The notes below the pieces were generated by a model, which had not been told where the DNA came from, did no database searches, and saw only the letters and a program-made list of their open reading frames with translations. Below, piece after piece: positions 17,087 through 25,943 of a stretch of 64,000 nucleotides of DNA. A program made the translations under genes and the position numbers. Source of the DNA: Natrinema sp. CBA1119. Its GTDB lineage: Archaea > Halobacteriota > Halobacteria > Halobacteriales > Natrialbaceae. The DNA is taken from the NCBI RefSeq assembly GCF_002572525.1, contig NZ_PDBS01000001.1:1178001-1242000 (forward strand), read 5' to 3'. Within the stretch, counting starts at the first letter, position 1; each line of letters begins with the position of its first letter.

Positions 17087-18379
17087 CTAGTCCGCTTTTA
17101 CTCCTGCTCGCGAGACCTCGGGGTTGCGCAACAGCGGGAGCGAAACGATCGTCAGGCAACTCAACACGAGCGCGGCACAGAGCACGTAGGTCGTCTGGTA
17201 GCCGAACCAGCTATCGACGGCCGGAATCGCGATCAACGGACCCAGGCTGAGTCCGATATCGCCCATCACCTGATAGGCACCGCCCATCCGGCCGAGTTCG
17301 TCGCCGGGCGTGAGATCGCCCATGATCGCGAGCATGGCGGGCGCGGCCGCGCCCATGCCGCCGCCGACGAGCACGATCGCGCCGAGCAGCGCCTCGATCG
17401 TCGGGACGTAGGCGATGATCAAGAAACCCGCGCCCATCGACAGGAATGCGGGCACCGTCAGCAGCGTCCGGTCGCTGACCAGATCCGACACCCAGCCGGT
17501 GACGACCGTCAGCGATCCCGACGTCACGACGCCCAACCCCATCACCACCCCGCTGATCCCGGCGGCACCGAGGGCGGACAGCTCGAGGCCGTAGTCGCTC
17601 GCGTAGCGGGCGAGCGTCGAGAGGATGATGCCGCCCCAGAGGAAGCGGACGGTGAAGTTGCCGTAGCCGATCAGGAGGACGGTCGGATTACTGACGAGCA
17701 ACGCCGGGACTTCGCGGAGTTTCGCCGCTCGGCCCTCCGCACCGGCGTGAACGTCCGGCAACACGACCGTCGCGATGATCCCGGCCAGCAGGGCGAGCAC
17801 GCCAGCGGTGAGAAACGCCGTCTGCATGCTCGCGAGATCGGTCAGGAGGCCGCCGAGGACGAGCCCGGTCGGGAACCCTAGTGACTGGCCGCCACGCATG
17901 TAACCGACCCAGCGACCGCGGTTGTCGGCCGTCGTGACGTACGTGATCGTGGCGAACGCGCCGATAAAGACGAACGCGCTGCCGACCCCCCAGAACAGCC
18001 GCGAGAGGACGAAGACGACGCCCGGCAGCGACACGTCGCCGAGTATTGGCAGCGTTCCGAGATCGGTCGGGGGCGTGTGCAGACCGATGACGTAGCCGAA
18101 GGGAGCCAGCGCTTGCGTGAACAGCCCGAAGATCATCGGTTTCCGCGCGCCGACCCGGTCGATGATCGTCCCGGCCGGCGTGTTCATGAACAGCCGGGCG
18201 ATCCGATTGGCCGAGAGGATCAGGCTCAGCATGATCGCGGAGATGACGAGCTTCTCGTCGAGCAACGGGAGCGTGGGGAAGGCGACGCCGGTCGCGACAC
18301 CACCGAAGAAGACGCCGGCGATGACCGCGAGCGCGATCGTCCTGATCTCCGCCGTCGAGTAGGTGTGATCCTCAGACAT
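17087..18379 (-). CDS. MFS transporter
   Basis: A 430-residue major facilitator with about twelve membrane segments. The conserved loop between segments 2 and 3 reads NTPAGTIIDRVGARKPMIFG, close to the MFS A-motif, and a related motif GWVSDLVSDRTLL sits at the start of the second half. It is about 40 bp downstream of the AMP-ligase gene on the same strand. Substrate is unknown; drug/H+ antiport and carboxylate transport are both possible. Confidence 0.92.
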   Translation of the reverse strand: MSEDHTYSTAEIRTIALAVIAGVFFGGVATGVAFPTLPLLDEKLVISAIMLSLILSANRIARLFMNTPAGTIIDRVGARKPMIFGLFTQALAPFGYVIGLHTPPTDLGTLPILGDVSLPGVVFVLSRLFWGVGSAFVFIGAFATITYVTTADNRGRWVGYMRGGQSLGFPTGLVLGGLLTDLASMQTAFLTAGVLALLAGIIATVVLPDVHAGAEGRAAKLREVPALLVSNPTVLLIGYGNFTVRFLWGGIILSTLARYASDYGLELSALGAAGISGVVMGLGVVTSGSLTVVTGWVSDLVSDRTLLTVPAFLSMGAGFLIIAYVPTIEALLGAIVLVGGGMGAAAPAMLAIMGDLTPGDELGRMGGAYQVMGDIGLSLGPLIAIPAVDSWFGYQTTYVLCAALVLSCLTIVSLPLLRNPEVSRAGVKAD

Positions 18380-18421
18380 CGTCGTGATATGTACGGACTC
18401 GAGCGCCCGGGTACAGATAGC

Positions 18422-20011
18422 TCACGATTCGAGCCCACGGTCCGCGACGAACTCCTCGCGCAGGGTCGTCTTCCGGATCTTCCCGCTTCCCGTCTTTGGG
18501 AGGTCGCGGCGAACCTCGACGATTCGCGGATGTTTGTAGGGTGCGAGTTCGCCGAGAACGTACTCCTCGACGTCGTCTGCGGTCAGCGCCGCGTCCGGCG
18601 CCGGCGTGATCGCGGCGGCGACGGTCTCGCCGCGTCGCTCGTCCGGGACGCCGAACACCGCTGCCTCGTGGATGTCCGGATGCTCGTAGAGCAGGTTCTC
18701 GACCTCGCGCGGGTAGACGTTGTAGCCCGCGGTCAGGATCATCTCCTTCTCGCGGCCCTTGATGTAGTAGTAGTTGTCCTCGTCGCGCGTGCCGATGTCG
18801 CCGGTGCGGAAGAAGCCGTCCTCGGTGAAGACCTCCTCGTTGGCCTCGGGGTTCTTGTAGTAGCCCTTCATCACCTGCGAGCCGGCGATGAGGATCTCGC
18901 CCTCCTCGCCGGGGTCGACCTCCTCGCCGTCCTCGTCGACGACCTTCGAGCGCGTGTGGCCGACCGGCTGGCCGACGCTGCCGGACCGGTTGCCCAGCGA
19001 CGACCACCGGATCGTGTGGCTCGTCGCCGTCGTCTCGGTCAGGCCGTACCCCTCCGTGAGCGGCACGTCAAACGCCTCCTCGAACTGCTCCTGGGTCGGC
19101 TTCGGGAGCTTGTCCCCGCCCTGACCCGCCTTGATCAGCGTCGACAGGTCGTACTCGTCGGGATCGTGGGCCTCGAGCAGGTCGACGAACATCGCGGCGA
19201 CGCCGACGAAGGACGGAATGTCGTGTTCGTCGAGTTTTCGGAGCACCAGTTCGGGGTCCCACTGGTCGGGCCGAAGCAAGTGCAGCGTCCGGCCGGCACA
19301 CAGCGAGGCCATCATTCCGAGCAGCCCGGTGATGTGATACATCGGGAGGACGATGATCCCGTCGCCCTCGATCGGGCCGGCGCTGTAACTCGAGACGCTC
19401 TGTGCGATCTGGACCCGGAAGTTGCGGTGGGTCAGCAAGACGCCCTTGGGTTGGCCCGTCGTTCCCGACGTGTAGGGCTGCAGGAGGACGTCGTCGTCCT
19501 CGCGGTCGACGACGGCGGCGTCCCCGGCAGCGTCGGCGTCGTCGCCGAGGGCAGGCAGCGAGGGATGACCGTCCGCGGCCGTCGCGCTGACGATTTCCGT
19601 CTCGAGATCCGCGACGGCCTCGCGGACGTACTCGTCCGCGTCGCCCTCGATCAGAACGGCGTCGGCGTCGGCGTGCTCGAGCTGGTACTCGATCTCGCGA
19701 CGGCGATACTCGGGGTTCAGCGGACTCGCGACGACGCCGGCGCGACAGCAGGCCCAGACGACCGTACAGAAGGGGATTCCGTTGGGCATGTAGAGGCCGA
19801 CCCGATCGCCCGCCTCGAGGCCGAGTTCTCGGAGTCCGTCGGCGAAGCGCGCGACCCGGTCACCGAATTCGCGGTAGGTGACCGTCTCGCCAGCGTGTTC
19901 GACGGCGATCGTGTCGGGCTGTTCCACCACCGCTCGCTCGAGCAAGTTCGCGACGTTCCCATCGTAGGGCGACTCCAAAAGCGTCTCCGCGGAGACGATA
20001 TCGAGCTCCAT
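18422..20011 (-). CDS. Acyl-CoA synthetase (AMP-forming)
   Basis: A 529-residue ANL ligase with a complete motif set: YTSGTTGQPKGVLLTH, EGYGLTET, RTGD, KGREKEMILTAGYNVYP and the catalytic Lys context PKTGSGKIRK. The substrate-pocket segment LPMYHITGLLGMMASL resembles medium-chain or aromatic acid ligases. It shares general design with the ligase at 24333 (VSPLNPEYRRREIEYQLE versus VSPVNPQYRKRELTYQLE), so the two are paralogs. Next upstream on the same strand is an SDR gene about 125 bp away. Confidence 0.94.
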   Translation of the reverse strand: MELDIVSAETLLESPYDGNVANLLERAVVEQPDTIAVEHAGETVTYREFGDRVARFADGLRELGLEAGDRVGLYMPNGIPFCTVVWACCRAGVVASPLNPEYRRREIEYQLEHADADAVLIEGDADEYVREAVADLETEIVSATAADGHPSLPALGDDADAAGDAAVVDREDDDVLLQPYTSGTTGQPKGVLLTHRNFRVQIAQSVSSYSAGPIEGDGIIVLPMYHITGLLGMMASLCAGRTLHLLRPDQWDPELVLRKLDEHDIPSFVGVAAMFVDLLEAHDPDEYDLSTLIKAGQGGDKLPKPTQEQFEEAFDVPLTEGYGLTETTATSHTIRWSSLGNRSGSVGQPVGHTRSKVVDEDGEEVDPGEEGEILIAGSQVMKGYYKNPEANEEVFTEDGFFRTGDIGTRDEDNYYYIKGREKEMILTAGYNVYPREVENLLYEHPDIHEAAVFGVPDERRGETVAAAITPAPDAALTADDVEEYVLGELAPYKHPRIVEVRRDLPKTGSGKIRKTTLREEFVADRGLES

Positions 20012-20136
20012 GTTGCCCGTGGTTTGTCGTTCGACCGGAAAAGCATATGGGTACTGGTAACAGGGTTCGTCTTTCGGTCCCCGTCCCGCGCAAACGGCCG
20101 TCGGAGACGATCAGTCCGCTCGAGGGACCCGCCGCG

Positions 20137-20910
20137 TTACTCGCCGAGGCGTGGAATCCCCTTGATTTCAATCGTCTCGCCGACCATATAGGAGGCGGCG
20201 GGGCTGGCGAGGAACTGCGCGAGGTCGGCGACTTCCTCGGGTTTGCCGATCGTCCGATCCGGAGTGGTGCGGGCGATCTCCGCAGCGTCGTCCTCGACGC
20301 CCATCTGAGTGCGGACGCCCTCGGTGGCGACCAGCCCGGGCGCGATGCAGTTGACCCAGATCCCGTCTTCGGCCCAGTCGGCCGCCGCGGAGGTGGTGAA
20401 GTTGACGACCCCGGCCTTGGCCGCGCCGTAGTGACTCATCGTCTTCGAGCCCCGAGTACCCGCGACGCTGGCGAAGTTGACGATTCGGCCGCCGCCGTTG
20501 TCGCGCATGTACTCGACGGCGAGTTGCGAGCAGTGGAAGGTCCCGTGGAGATTGATGTCGACGATGGTCTTCCAGCCGTTCTCGCTGATCTCCGAGAGCG
20601 GAGCCTGGAAGCTCGCCCCCGCGTTGTTGATCAGGATGTCGAGCCCGCCGAACTCGTCGACCGTCTCGTCGATCAGCTCCTGAACCGCGTCGCGCTCCGT
20701 CACGTCGCACTCGATCGCGATCGCCTCACCCGGCCGCTCGCTCTCGTTGATCGCGTCCGCGACCGGTTCGACGTTCTCCATCTCCCGCGAGGTGACGACC
20801 ACGTTCGCGCCGTCGTCGGCGAAGCGCTCGACGATCGTCTTCCCGATGCCGCTCGAGGAGCCCGTGACGATCGCGGTCTGGCCCGCGACGCTGAACTGGT
20901 CGACCGTCAT
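20137..20910 (-). CDS. SDR family oxidoreductase
   Basis: A 257-residue classical SDR: cofactor motif TGSSSGIG at residues 16-23, NNAG near residue 94, and catalytic Tyr-x-x-x-Lys in SHYGAAKAG. The C-terminal GETIEIKGIPRL differs from the usual DGG ending. An Arg in the second strand region (TSREMENVEP) suggests NADP(H) preference. It lies in an acyl-CoA gene neighbourhood, so 3-hydroxyacyl-CoA dehydrogenase or ketoreductase function is plausible but unproved. Confidence 0.93.
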   Translation of the reverse strand: MTVDQFSVAGQTAIVTGSSSGIGKTIVERFADDGANVVVTSREMENVEPVADAINESERPGEAIAIECDVTERDAVQELIDETVDEFGGLDILINNAGASFQAPLSEISENGWKTIVDINLHGTFHCSQLAVEYMRDNGGGRIVNFASVAGTRGSKTMSHYGAAKAGVVNFTTSAAADWAEDGIWVNCIAPGLVATEGVRTQMGVEDDAAEIARTTPDRTIGKPEEVADLAQFLASPAASYMVGETIEIKGIPRLGE

Positions 20911-21034
20911 CGGTCCGCCTCCGTAACCGGAGTCCGTTCGACTGACCGTTCTCCATACCCGAGCGTGACAGTAACTGTCATGAGCGTGTCCGAGTTCATC
21001 GACCGCCGGTATAAGCCATTCGACCGGCCGGCAC

Positions 21035-21231
21035 GCGGTGGCGCGCGCTGGCGGCCGACCGAGCGCTAGCGAGGGCGGGCAACAACGTCGTGCGAGGGAT
21101 GAGTGAGCGAGTCTTGCGAGCGAGCGTTAGCGCGGGACCGTCGGTCCCGCGAACCAGACGAACGGGCCTTCGGCCCGTGAGTAGAAATCGGCCGGGGAGG
21201 GTGTGGCTATTCCCCGTTGCCACGATAGCAG
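21035..21231. repeat. Dispersed haloarchaeal intergenic repeat, copy A (197 bp)
   Basis: Shares with 46801-46928 an identical start GCGGTGGCGCGCGCTGG, a middle block GCGAGGGATGAG(T/C)GAG, and an end block GGGGAGGGTGTGGC followed by CCGTTGCCACGATAGCAG. Copy A has an extra insert with two perfect hairpins: CGCGGGACCG/CGGTCCCGCG near 21131-21151 and ACGGGCC/GGCCCGT with loop TTC near 21160-21177. The repeat lies in a 535-bp gap between divergent genes at 20910 and 21446, which holds no recognised gene. Confidence 0.75.
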
Positions 21232-21445
21232 GAGACTCATCACCGTTGGGAGGGTCATACTCCAGCCGGCGAATTCGGATCAACCGAGCAGTCCCAAACG
21301 ACTAGCATCCGAGAAGGGTACTGTTATGTCACTCGTGGGCAAACCATGGCGGCAATGAAACGCGGCCACCGCGGACCCGAGGTGCGATCCGATGCGATGG
21401 ACCGACGACCGAAACCAACGACGGCTCGAGGAACGGAGGGTCACG

Positions 21446-22474
21446 ATGCCGAATAGGCCCCTCGAGGAACTCGAGGCGATGGTCGGCGACACCACGGTCA
21501 CCGTCGAGGAGTTCCGAATCGAACCCGGTAAGGTCGAGGAGTTCGCGCGGGCGATCACCGCCGCGGACCACGTCTTCCGCGACGAAACGGTAGCAGCGGA
21601 GCGCGGCCACGACCGCGTCCCCGCGCCGCTGACCTACAGCCAGGTCGGCCGTTTCCCGCGGTACACGCCCGCCGACGTCGACGGCAAGGGGTTCGACCTC
21701 GCCTTCCAGCCGGAGTACGTCATCCACGGCGAGCAGGCCCACGAGTACGAACGACCCATCTACGTCGGCGACGTCCTCGAGGGGACGACCACCCTCGCGA
21801 ACGTCTTCCAGCGCGAGGGCGGCCGCGCAGGGACGATGACCTTCGCCGTCCTCGAGACCGAGTACCGGACGCCGGAGGGGGAACTCGTCCTGACCGACCG
21901 CTCGACGGCGATCGAAACGGAGGGGGCGATCGACGACGGCGACGAGAGCGCGGCCGAGGGCGACGCCGACGGGTCCGCGAGCGACGGTGAGCCGACCGAG
22001 GCCGACGGCGGCACCGCCGGAACGGACCCCGTGACCCCCGCGCCGACCGTCGATGAGTTCGAGCGCGTCCGTACCGTCGCCGACCTCAAGTCCGGCGAGA
22101 CCGGCCCGACGGTCGTCGTCGAAGACCTCGAGCGCCAGCACTTCGTGAAGTACGCCGGGGCCAGCGGCGACTTCAATCCGATTCACTACGACGAGCCATT
22201 CGCCACGAGTGCGGGCAACGAGAGCGTCTTCGGGCAGGGGATGTTCACCGCCGGGATCACCTCCCGCGTCGTCGCAAACTGGTTCGACCTGCGGGACGTC
22301 ACGTCTTTCGGCGTTCGGTTCCAGTCACGGGTCTTCCCCGGCGACACCGTCGTCGCGACCGGCGAGGTCGGCGAGATCGATCGCAACGCGGGAACGGTCG
22401 AGACCGAACTCGAGGCGCGGACGACCGACGGCGAGACGCTGCTGACCGGGACGGCGACGGCCGACCTCGAGTAG
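21446..22474 (+). CDS. FAS1-like dehydratase / MaoC hydratase two-hotdog fusion
   Basis: A 342-residue protein. Residues 1 to about 155 form an N-terminal FAS1-dehydratase-like hotdog (FARAITAADHVF, PLTYSQVGRFP). A 45-residue acidic Ala/Gly/Asp/Glu linker follows, then a MaoC hotdog with the hydratase-2 signature YAGASGDFNPIHYDEPFA carrying the catalytic Asp and His. It most likely hydrates enoyl-CoA to (R)-3-hydroxyacyl-CoA. ATG 21446 follows a GGAGGG ribosome-binding site at about 21435; the upstream extension to 21392 is rejected. Convergent with the OB-fold/thiolase pair 22 bp away. Confidence 0.92.
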   Translation: MPNRPLEELEAMVGDTTVTVEEFRIEPGKVEEFARAITAADHVFRDETVAAERGHDRVPAPLTYSQVGRFPRYTPADVDGKGFDLAFQPEYVIHGEQAHEYERPIYVGDVLEGTTTLANVFQREGGRAGTMTFAVLETEYRTPEGELVLTDRSTAIETEGAIDDGDESAAEGDADGSASDGEPTEADGGTAGTDPVTPAPTVDEFERVRTVADLKSGETGPTVVVEDLERQHFVKYAGASGDFNPIHYDEPFATSAGNESVFGQGMFTAGITSRVVANWFDLRDVTSFGVRFQSRVFPGDTVVATGEVGEIDRNAGTVETELEARTTDGETLLTGTATADLE

Positions 22475-22496
22475 AAACGGAAAATTTTCGAGTCGA

Positions 22497-22922
22497 CTAC
22501 TCCGGCGCGAACACCGGAATCGCGGCCTCCTCAGAGACCCTCCAGAACGTGACCCCGACGGCCGCGCCGATCTCGAGGTCGGCGGGCTCGGCGTCGAGCA
22601 GTGCGAGCAGGCGCGGCCCCTCGGCGAGGTCGATCGCGCCGACGACGTAGGGCGTCCGATCACCGAAGCCGGGTTCGCCGGGGACGTGGCAGACGGTGTA
22701 GGTGTAGATCGTTCCGACGCCCTCGCTGTCTTCGAAGGGGGGATCCTCGGCCCCGCAGGCGGTGCAAACCGCCCGCGGGTACAGCTGGCAATGGCCACAG
22801 TCGCACTCCTGATAGCGCAGGTCGCCCTCGAGCGCGCCCGCCCAGAAGGGAACCGTCGCGCCGGTCGGAACGGGAACCGGGCCGTCCCACTCCTCGCGAC
22901 GGTCCTCGACTGGGGCACTCAT
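22497..22922 (-). CDS. Zn-ribbon/OB-fold acyl-CoA binding partner of thiolase (DUF35 type)
   Basis: A 141-residue protein with a four-Cys zinc ribbon (CDCGHCQ... CTACG) at residues 43-60 followed by an OB fold (GTIYTYTVCHVPGEPGFG ... VVGAIDLAEGPRLLALL). DUF35 proteins form complexes with SCP2-type thiolases and are thought to help bind acyl-CoA or pass intermediates (family knowledge). Its start overlaps the thiolase stop by 4 bp, so the two are translationally coupled. The Zn ribbon is complete. Confidence 0.93.
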   Translation of the reverse strand: MSAPVEDRREEWDGPVPVPTGATVPFWAGALEGDLRYQECDCGHCQLYPRAVCTACGAEDPPFEDSEGVGTIYTYTVCHVPGEPGFGDRTPYVVGAIDLAEGPRLLALLDAEPADLEIGAAVGVTFWRVSEEAAIPVFAPE

Positions 22923-24067
22923 GCTTCCCTCCGGAGGACGACGGTGCTACTCGAGGAGAGTACCCCCCCGGTGCCGTGGGCGATCGCCACCTCGGCGTCG
23001 TCGACCTGTCGGTCGCCCTCGTAGTCACCCCGGAGCTGTCGCGCGGCCTCGATGAGGACGAAGACCCCGAAGTGACCGGGGTGACAGTACGAGAGCCCGC
23101 CGCCCTGCGTGTTCATCGGCAACTCGCCGCCGGGGGCAGTGGTACCGCCCGAGACGAACTCGCCGCCGTCGCCCTTCTCGCAGAAGCCGAGATCCTCGAG
23201 GGTGACCAGGGCGGTGTAGGTAAACGAGTCGTAAATCTCGGCGACGTCGACGTCGTCGTGGGTAATCCCGGCTTGGTCGAAGGCCTTCGGCCCCGTCACC
23301 GCCGCACCGGTGGTCGTCATGTCCGGCATTTCGCTGATGTCCTGCCGGTGGGTGCTGGTCGAGGCGACGCCCGCGACGGCGATCTCCGGAACGTCGAGCT
23401 CGCGGGCCTTCTCCTCGCTCACGAGGACGACCGCGCCGCCGCCGTCCGAGACGAGACAGCAGTCGAGCAAGTTGAACGGCTCGGCGATTTGTCGAGACTC
23501 GAGGACGTCCTCGACCGTGATCGGCTCCCGCTGGGCGGCCTTGGGGTTCATCGACGCCCACTCGCGGGTCGCGACGGCGATTTCGGCGAGCTGTTCCTCG
23601 GTCGTACCGTACTCGTGCATGTGCCGGCGCGCGGCCATCGCGTAGGCCCCGGGCGGCCTGAAAAGGCCCGTCGGCCGGACGAAGCCGTCGATCGGGTGGG
23701 TCTCCTCGAGCGACTGGTCCCTGCCGGGGCCGGTCTTGCCCGTCGAGCCGTAGGCGACGACCACCACGTCCGCCTCGCCGCGGGTCATCGCGTCGCGGAC
23801 GTGCCCGCAGAAGTGCTCGAACGACGAGCCGCCGATCTCGGTCCCCTCAAGGAACGAGGGCTCGTCGAGGTCGAGATACTCCGACAGCACCAGCGCGGGC
23901 ATGTAGTCGTTACCGCCCGCGACCGCGACGCCGTCGACGTCCCCGAGGGAACAGCCGGCGTCCTCGAGCGCGCGAACGGTCGCGATCGCCGCGTTGTCGA
24001 GCCAGTTCCGGTCGGGCGTCTCGCCGAGTTCACTCTCCGCGACGCCCGCGAGGATCGGTTCAGCCAC
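22919..24067 (-). CDS. SCP2-type thiolase
   Basis: A 382-residue thiolase-superfamily protein of the SCPx/archaeal type, recognised by SSFEHFCGHVRDAMTRGEADVVVVAYGS, ADVVVVAYGSTGKTG, the NLLDCCLVSDGGGAVVLVS core and the C-terminal MNTQGGGLSYCHPGHFG containing the conserved His and Cys. It lacks the CGSG nucleophile elbow of classical thiolases and works with the DUF35 partner encoded next. This pair is found in steroid or branched-chain side-chain degradation and in archaeal mevalonate-type or ketoacyl-CoA metabolism, so the pathway is open. Confidence 0.92.
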   Translation of the reverse strand: MAEPILAGVAESELGETPDRNWLDNAAIATVRALEDAGCSLGDVDGVAVAGGNDYMPALVLSEYLDLDEPSFLEGTEIGGSSFEHFCGHVRDAMTRGEADVVVVAYGSTGKTGPGRDQSLEETHPIDGFVRPTGLFRPPGAYAMAARRHMHEYGTTEEQLAEIAVATREWASMNPKAAQREPITVEDVLESRQIAEPFNLLDCCLVSDGGGAVVLVSEEKARELDVPEIAVAGVASTSTHRQDISEMPDMTTTGAAVTGPKAFDQAGITHDDVDVAEIYDSFTYTALVTLEDLGFCEKGDGGEFVSGGTTAPGGELPMNTQGGGLSYCHPGHFGVFVLIEAARQLRGDYEGDRQVDDAEVAIAHGTGGVLSSSSTVVLRREA

Positions 24068-24301
24068 AGGTGTCCCTCCGTCCGGTGGGTCGTATCATCG
24101 ATATCCGATATCTCGACCGAACGCAAATAGTTTGTGGTGGACGGTACCACAGCGCGCGTGTCTCGAGTCGCGTGATCGGTCGGAGGCTCGGCACGTGACG
24201 ACGCCGCGACGGTGCCGGACGCGTACCGTTGGTAAGCGGTGAGTCGCTGGGAGATAACGGCGTTCCGGAGCGGGGCCCGATCTCTTGCCAGACATAGATA
24301 C

Positions 24302-24311
24302 TATTTTATAG
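24302..24311 (+). promoter_or_regulatory. TATA box of the ligase/dehydrogenase pair
   Basis: TATTTTATAG lies about 27 nt ahead of ATG 24333, the distance expected for a near-leaderless haloarchaeal transcript. It is the only A+T-rich stretch in the 265-bp gap. Confidence 0.55.
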
Positions 24312-24332
24312 CATTCCGTGGTGGCATTCACC

Positions 24333-25940
24333 ATGGAATTGGCAAGTGTTAGCAAGGATGCCAGAGAGGGGAACGTCGCGCGGCTCCACGACGAGACCGC
24401 CCGGCTCCACGGTGACGCGCGGGCGATCGAGTATCACGGGCAGACGCTCACTCACGACGACCTCAAGACCGAGAGTTCGCGCTTCGCCGGTGGACTGGCC
24501 GACCTCGGAATCGAACCCGGCGACGTCCTCCTGCAGTACCTGCCGAACTGCCCGCCGTACCTGATCGGCGCACTCGGCGCGTTCAAGGCCGGCGTAATCG
24601 TCTCGCCGGTCAATCCCCAGTACCGCAAGCGGGAGCTGACCTACCAGCTCGAGGACACCAACGCGGCGGCCGTACTCACCCACGAAGCGTTAGAGCCCTT
24701 CCTCGAGGAAGCGCTCGCCGAAATCGACTGGGACCCGGTCGTCATCTCGGTCGGGACCGATACCGACGAGTTCCGCGCCTTCGACGATGTCTGCGGCGAG
24801 GAGACGTTCGTCGAGCGCGCCGACGACGACGTGGCGCTGTTGCCCTACACCTCGGGGACGACGGGGAAGCCGAAGGGGGTCCAGCTCACCCACCGCAACT
24901 TCCGCGCCCAGACGTTCTCGGTACTCTCACAGGAGAGCGCGCTCGACGACGAGGACGTCCGCAGCCTCGTCTGGCTACCGCTGTACCACATCACTGGGTT
25001 CACCCACACCGCGTGGCAACCCCTCGTCCGCGGCGGGAGCGTCTACCTCCGGAGCGCGGCCAACTGGGACGGCGACACCGCGATGGCGCTGATCGAGGAG
25101 GAGGGAATCACCCACTACGTCGGCGTCACCGCCATGTACGTCGACATGATCAACAGTGAGGACTTCGGCGAGTACGACCTCACTAGCCTCGAGTCGGCCG
25201 GCGAGGGCGGCGCGAAGATGTCCGTCGCGGTCCAGGAGGAGTTCGAGGAGACCGCGGGCGTCGAGATGAGCGAGGGGTACGGGCTCACGGAAACGAACGG
25301 CGCGACCCACTCCCAGAGCGGGTCGACGTTCGGCTTGCGCCACGGCACGATCGGGCAGCCGACGCGGATGACCGAGGCGATCATCGTCGACGGCAGCGGC
25401 GAGACCGTCGGCATCGGCGAGGAAGGGGAGCTCCTCGTTCGCGGCCCGCAGGTGATGAAGGGGTATCACGACATGCCCGAGGCGACCGAGCGGGCGTTCA
25501 CCGAGGACGGCTTCTTCCGCACCGGCGACATCGCCCGCCGGGACGCGGACAACTACTACGAGATCGTCGACCGCAAAAAGCACATGATCAACTCCGCCGG
25601 CTACAACATCTATCCCAGCGAACTCGAGGAACTCCTCGCCGAACACGAGGCCGTCGCCGAGGGCGCGGTGGTCGGGATCCCCGACGAGCGCCGGAACGAG
25701 GTCCCGAAGGCCTACGTCGTCACCGTCCCGAACGTCGAGCCCGGCGTCGACGTCACCGAAGAAGAGATCAAGGAGTACTTCCTCGACAACGTCGCCTCCT
25801 ACAAACACCCCCGCGAGGTCGAGTTCATCGACGAACTCCCGCGGACGACGAGCGGGAAGATTCAGAAGTACAGGCTCGAGGACCGCGACGAAAGCGGGGC
25901 GAGCGACGAGAACGGATCGTCCGACGACAGCGAGGCGTAA
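24333..25940 (+). CDS. Acyl-CoA synthetase (AMP-forming)
   Basis: A 535-residue ANL ligase with YTSGTTGKPKGVQLTH, EGYGLTETNG, RTGD and DRKKHMINSAGYNIYPSE, and the lysine site RTTSGKIQK. ATG 24333 is chosen over GTG 24318. The acidic tail after residue 520 (DESGASDENGSSDDSEA) is a halophilic feature. It is paralogous to the ligase at 18422. The hydroxyacid dehydrogenase follows after 3 bp, so they are co-transcribed. Confidence 0.94.
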   Translation: MELASVSKDAREGNVARLHDETARLHGDARAIEYHGQTLTHDDLKTESSRFAGGLADLGIEPGDVLLQYLPNCPPYLIGALGAFKAGVIVSPVNPQYRKRELTYQLEDTNAAAVLTHEALEPFLEEALAEIDWDPVVISVGTDTDEFRAFDDVCGEETFVERADDDVALLPYTSGTTGKPKGVQLTHRNFRAQTFSVLSQESALDDEDVRSLVWLPLYHITGFTHTAWQPLVRGGSVYLRSAANWDGDTAMALIEEEGITHYVGVTAMYVDMINSEDFGEYDLTSLESAGEGGAKMSVAVQEEFEETAGVEMSEGYGLTETNGATHSQSGSTFGLRHGTIGQPTRMTEAIIVDGSGETVGIGEEGELLVRGPQVMKGYHDMPEATERAFTEDGFFRTGDIARRDADNYYEIVDRKKHMINSAGYNIYPSELEELLAEHEAVAEGAVVGIPDERRNEVPKAYVVTVPNVEPGVDVTEEEIKEYFLDNVASYKHPREVEFIDELPRTTSGKIQKYRLEDRDESGASDENGSSDDSEA

Positions 25941-25943
25941 CCC

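Noticed and set aside
17006-20191. Long plus-strand frames opposite the MFS and ligase genes
   Set aside because: They are antisense shadows of minus-strand genes, typical of GC-rich codon use, with no motif.
21960-22040. Acidic Ala/Gly/Asp/Glu stretch in the MaoC fusion as another palindromic insertion
   Set aside because: It is a natural interdomain linker between two hotdog domains, longer than 19 codons and without a clear hairpin.
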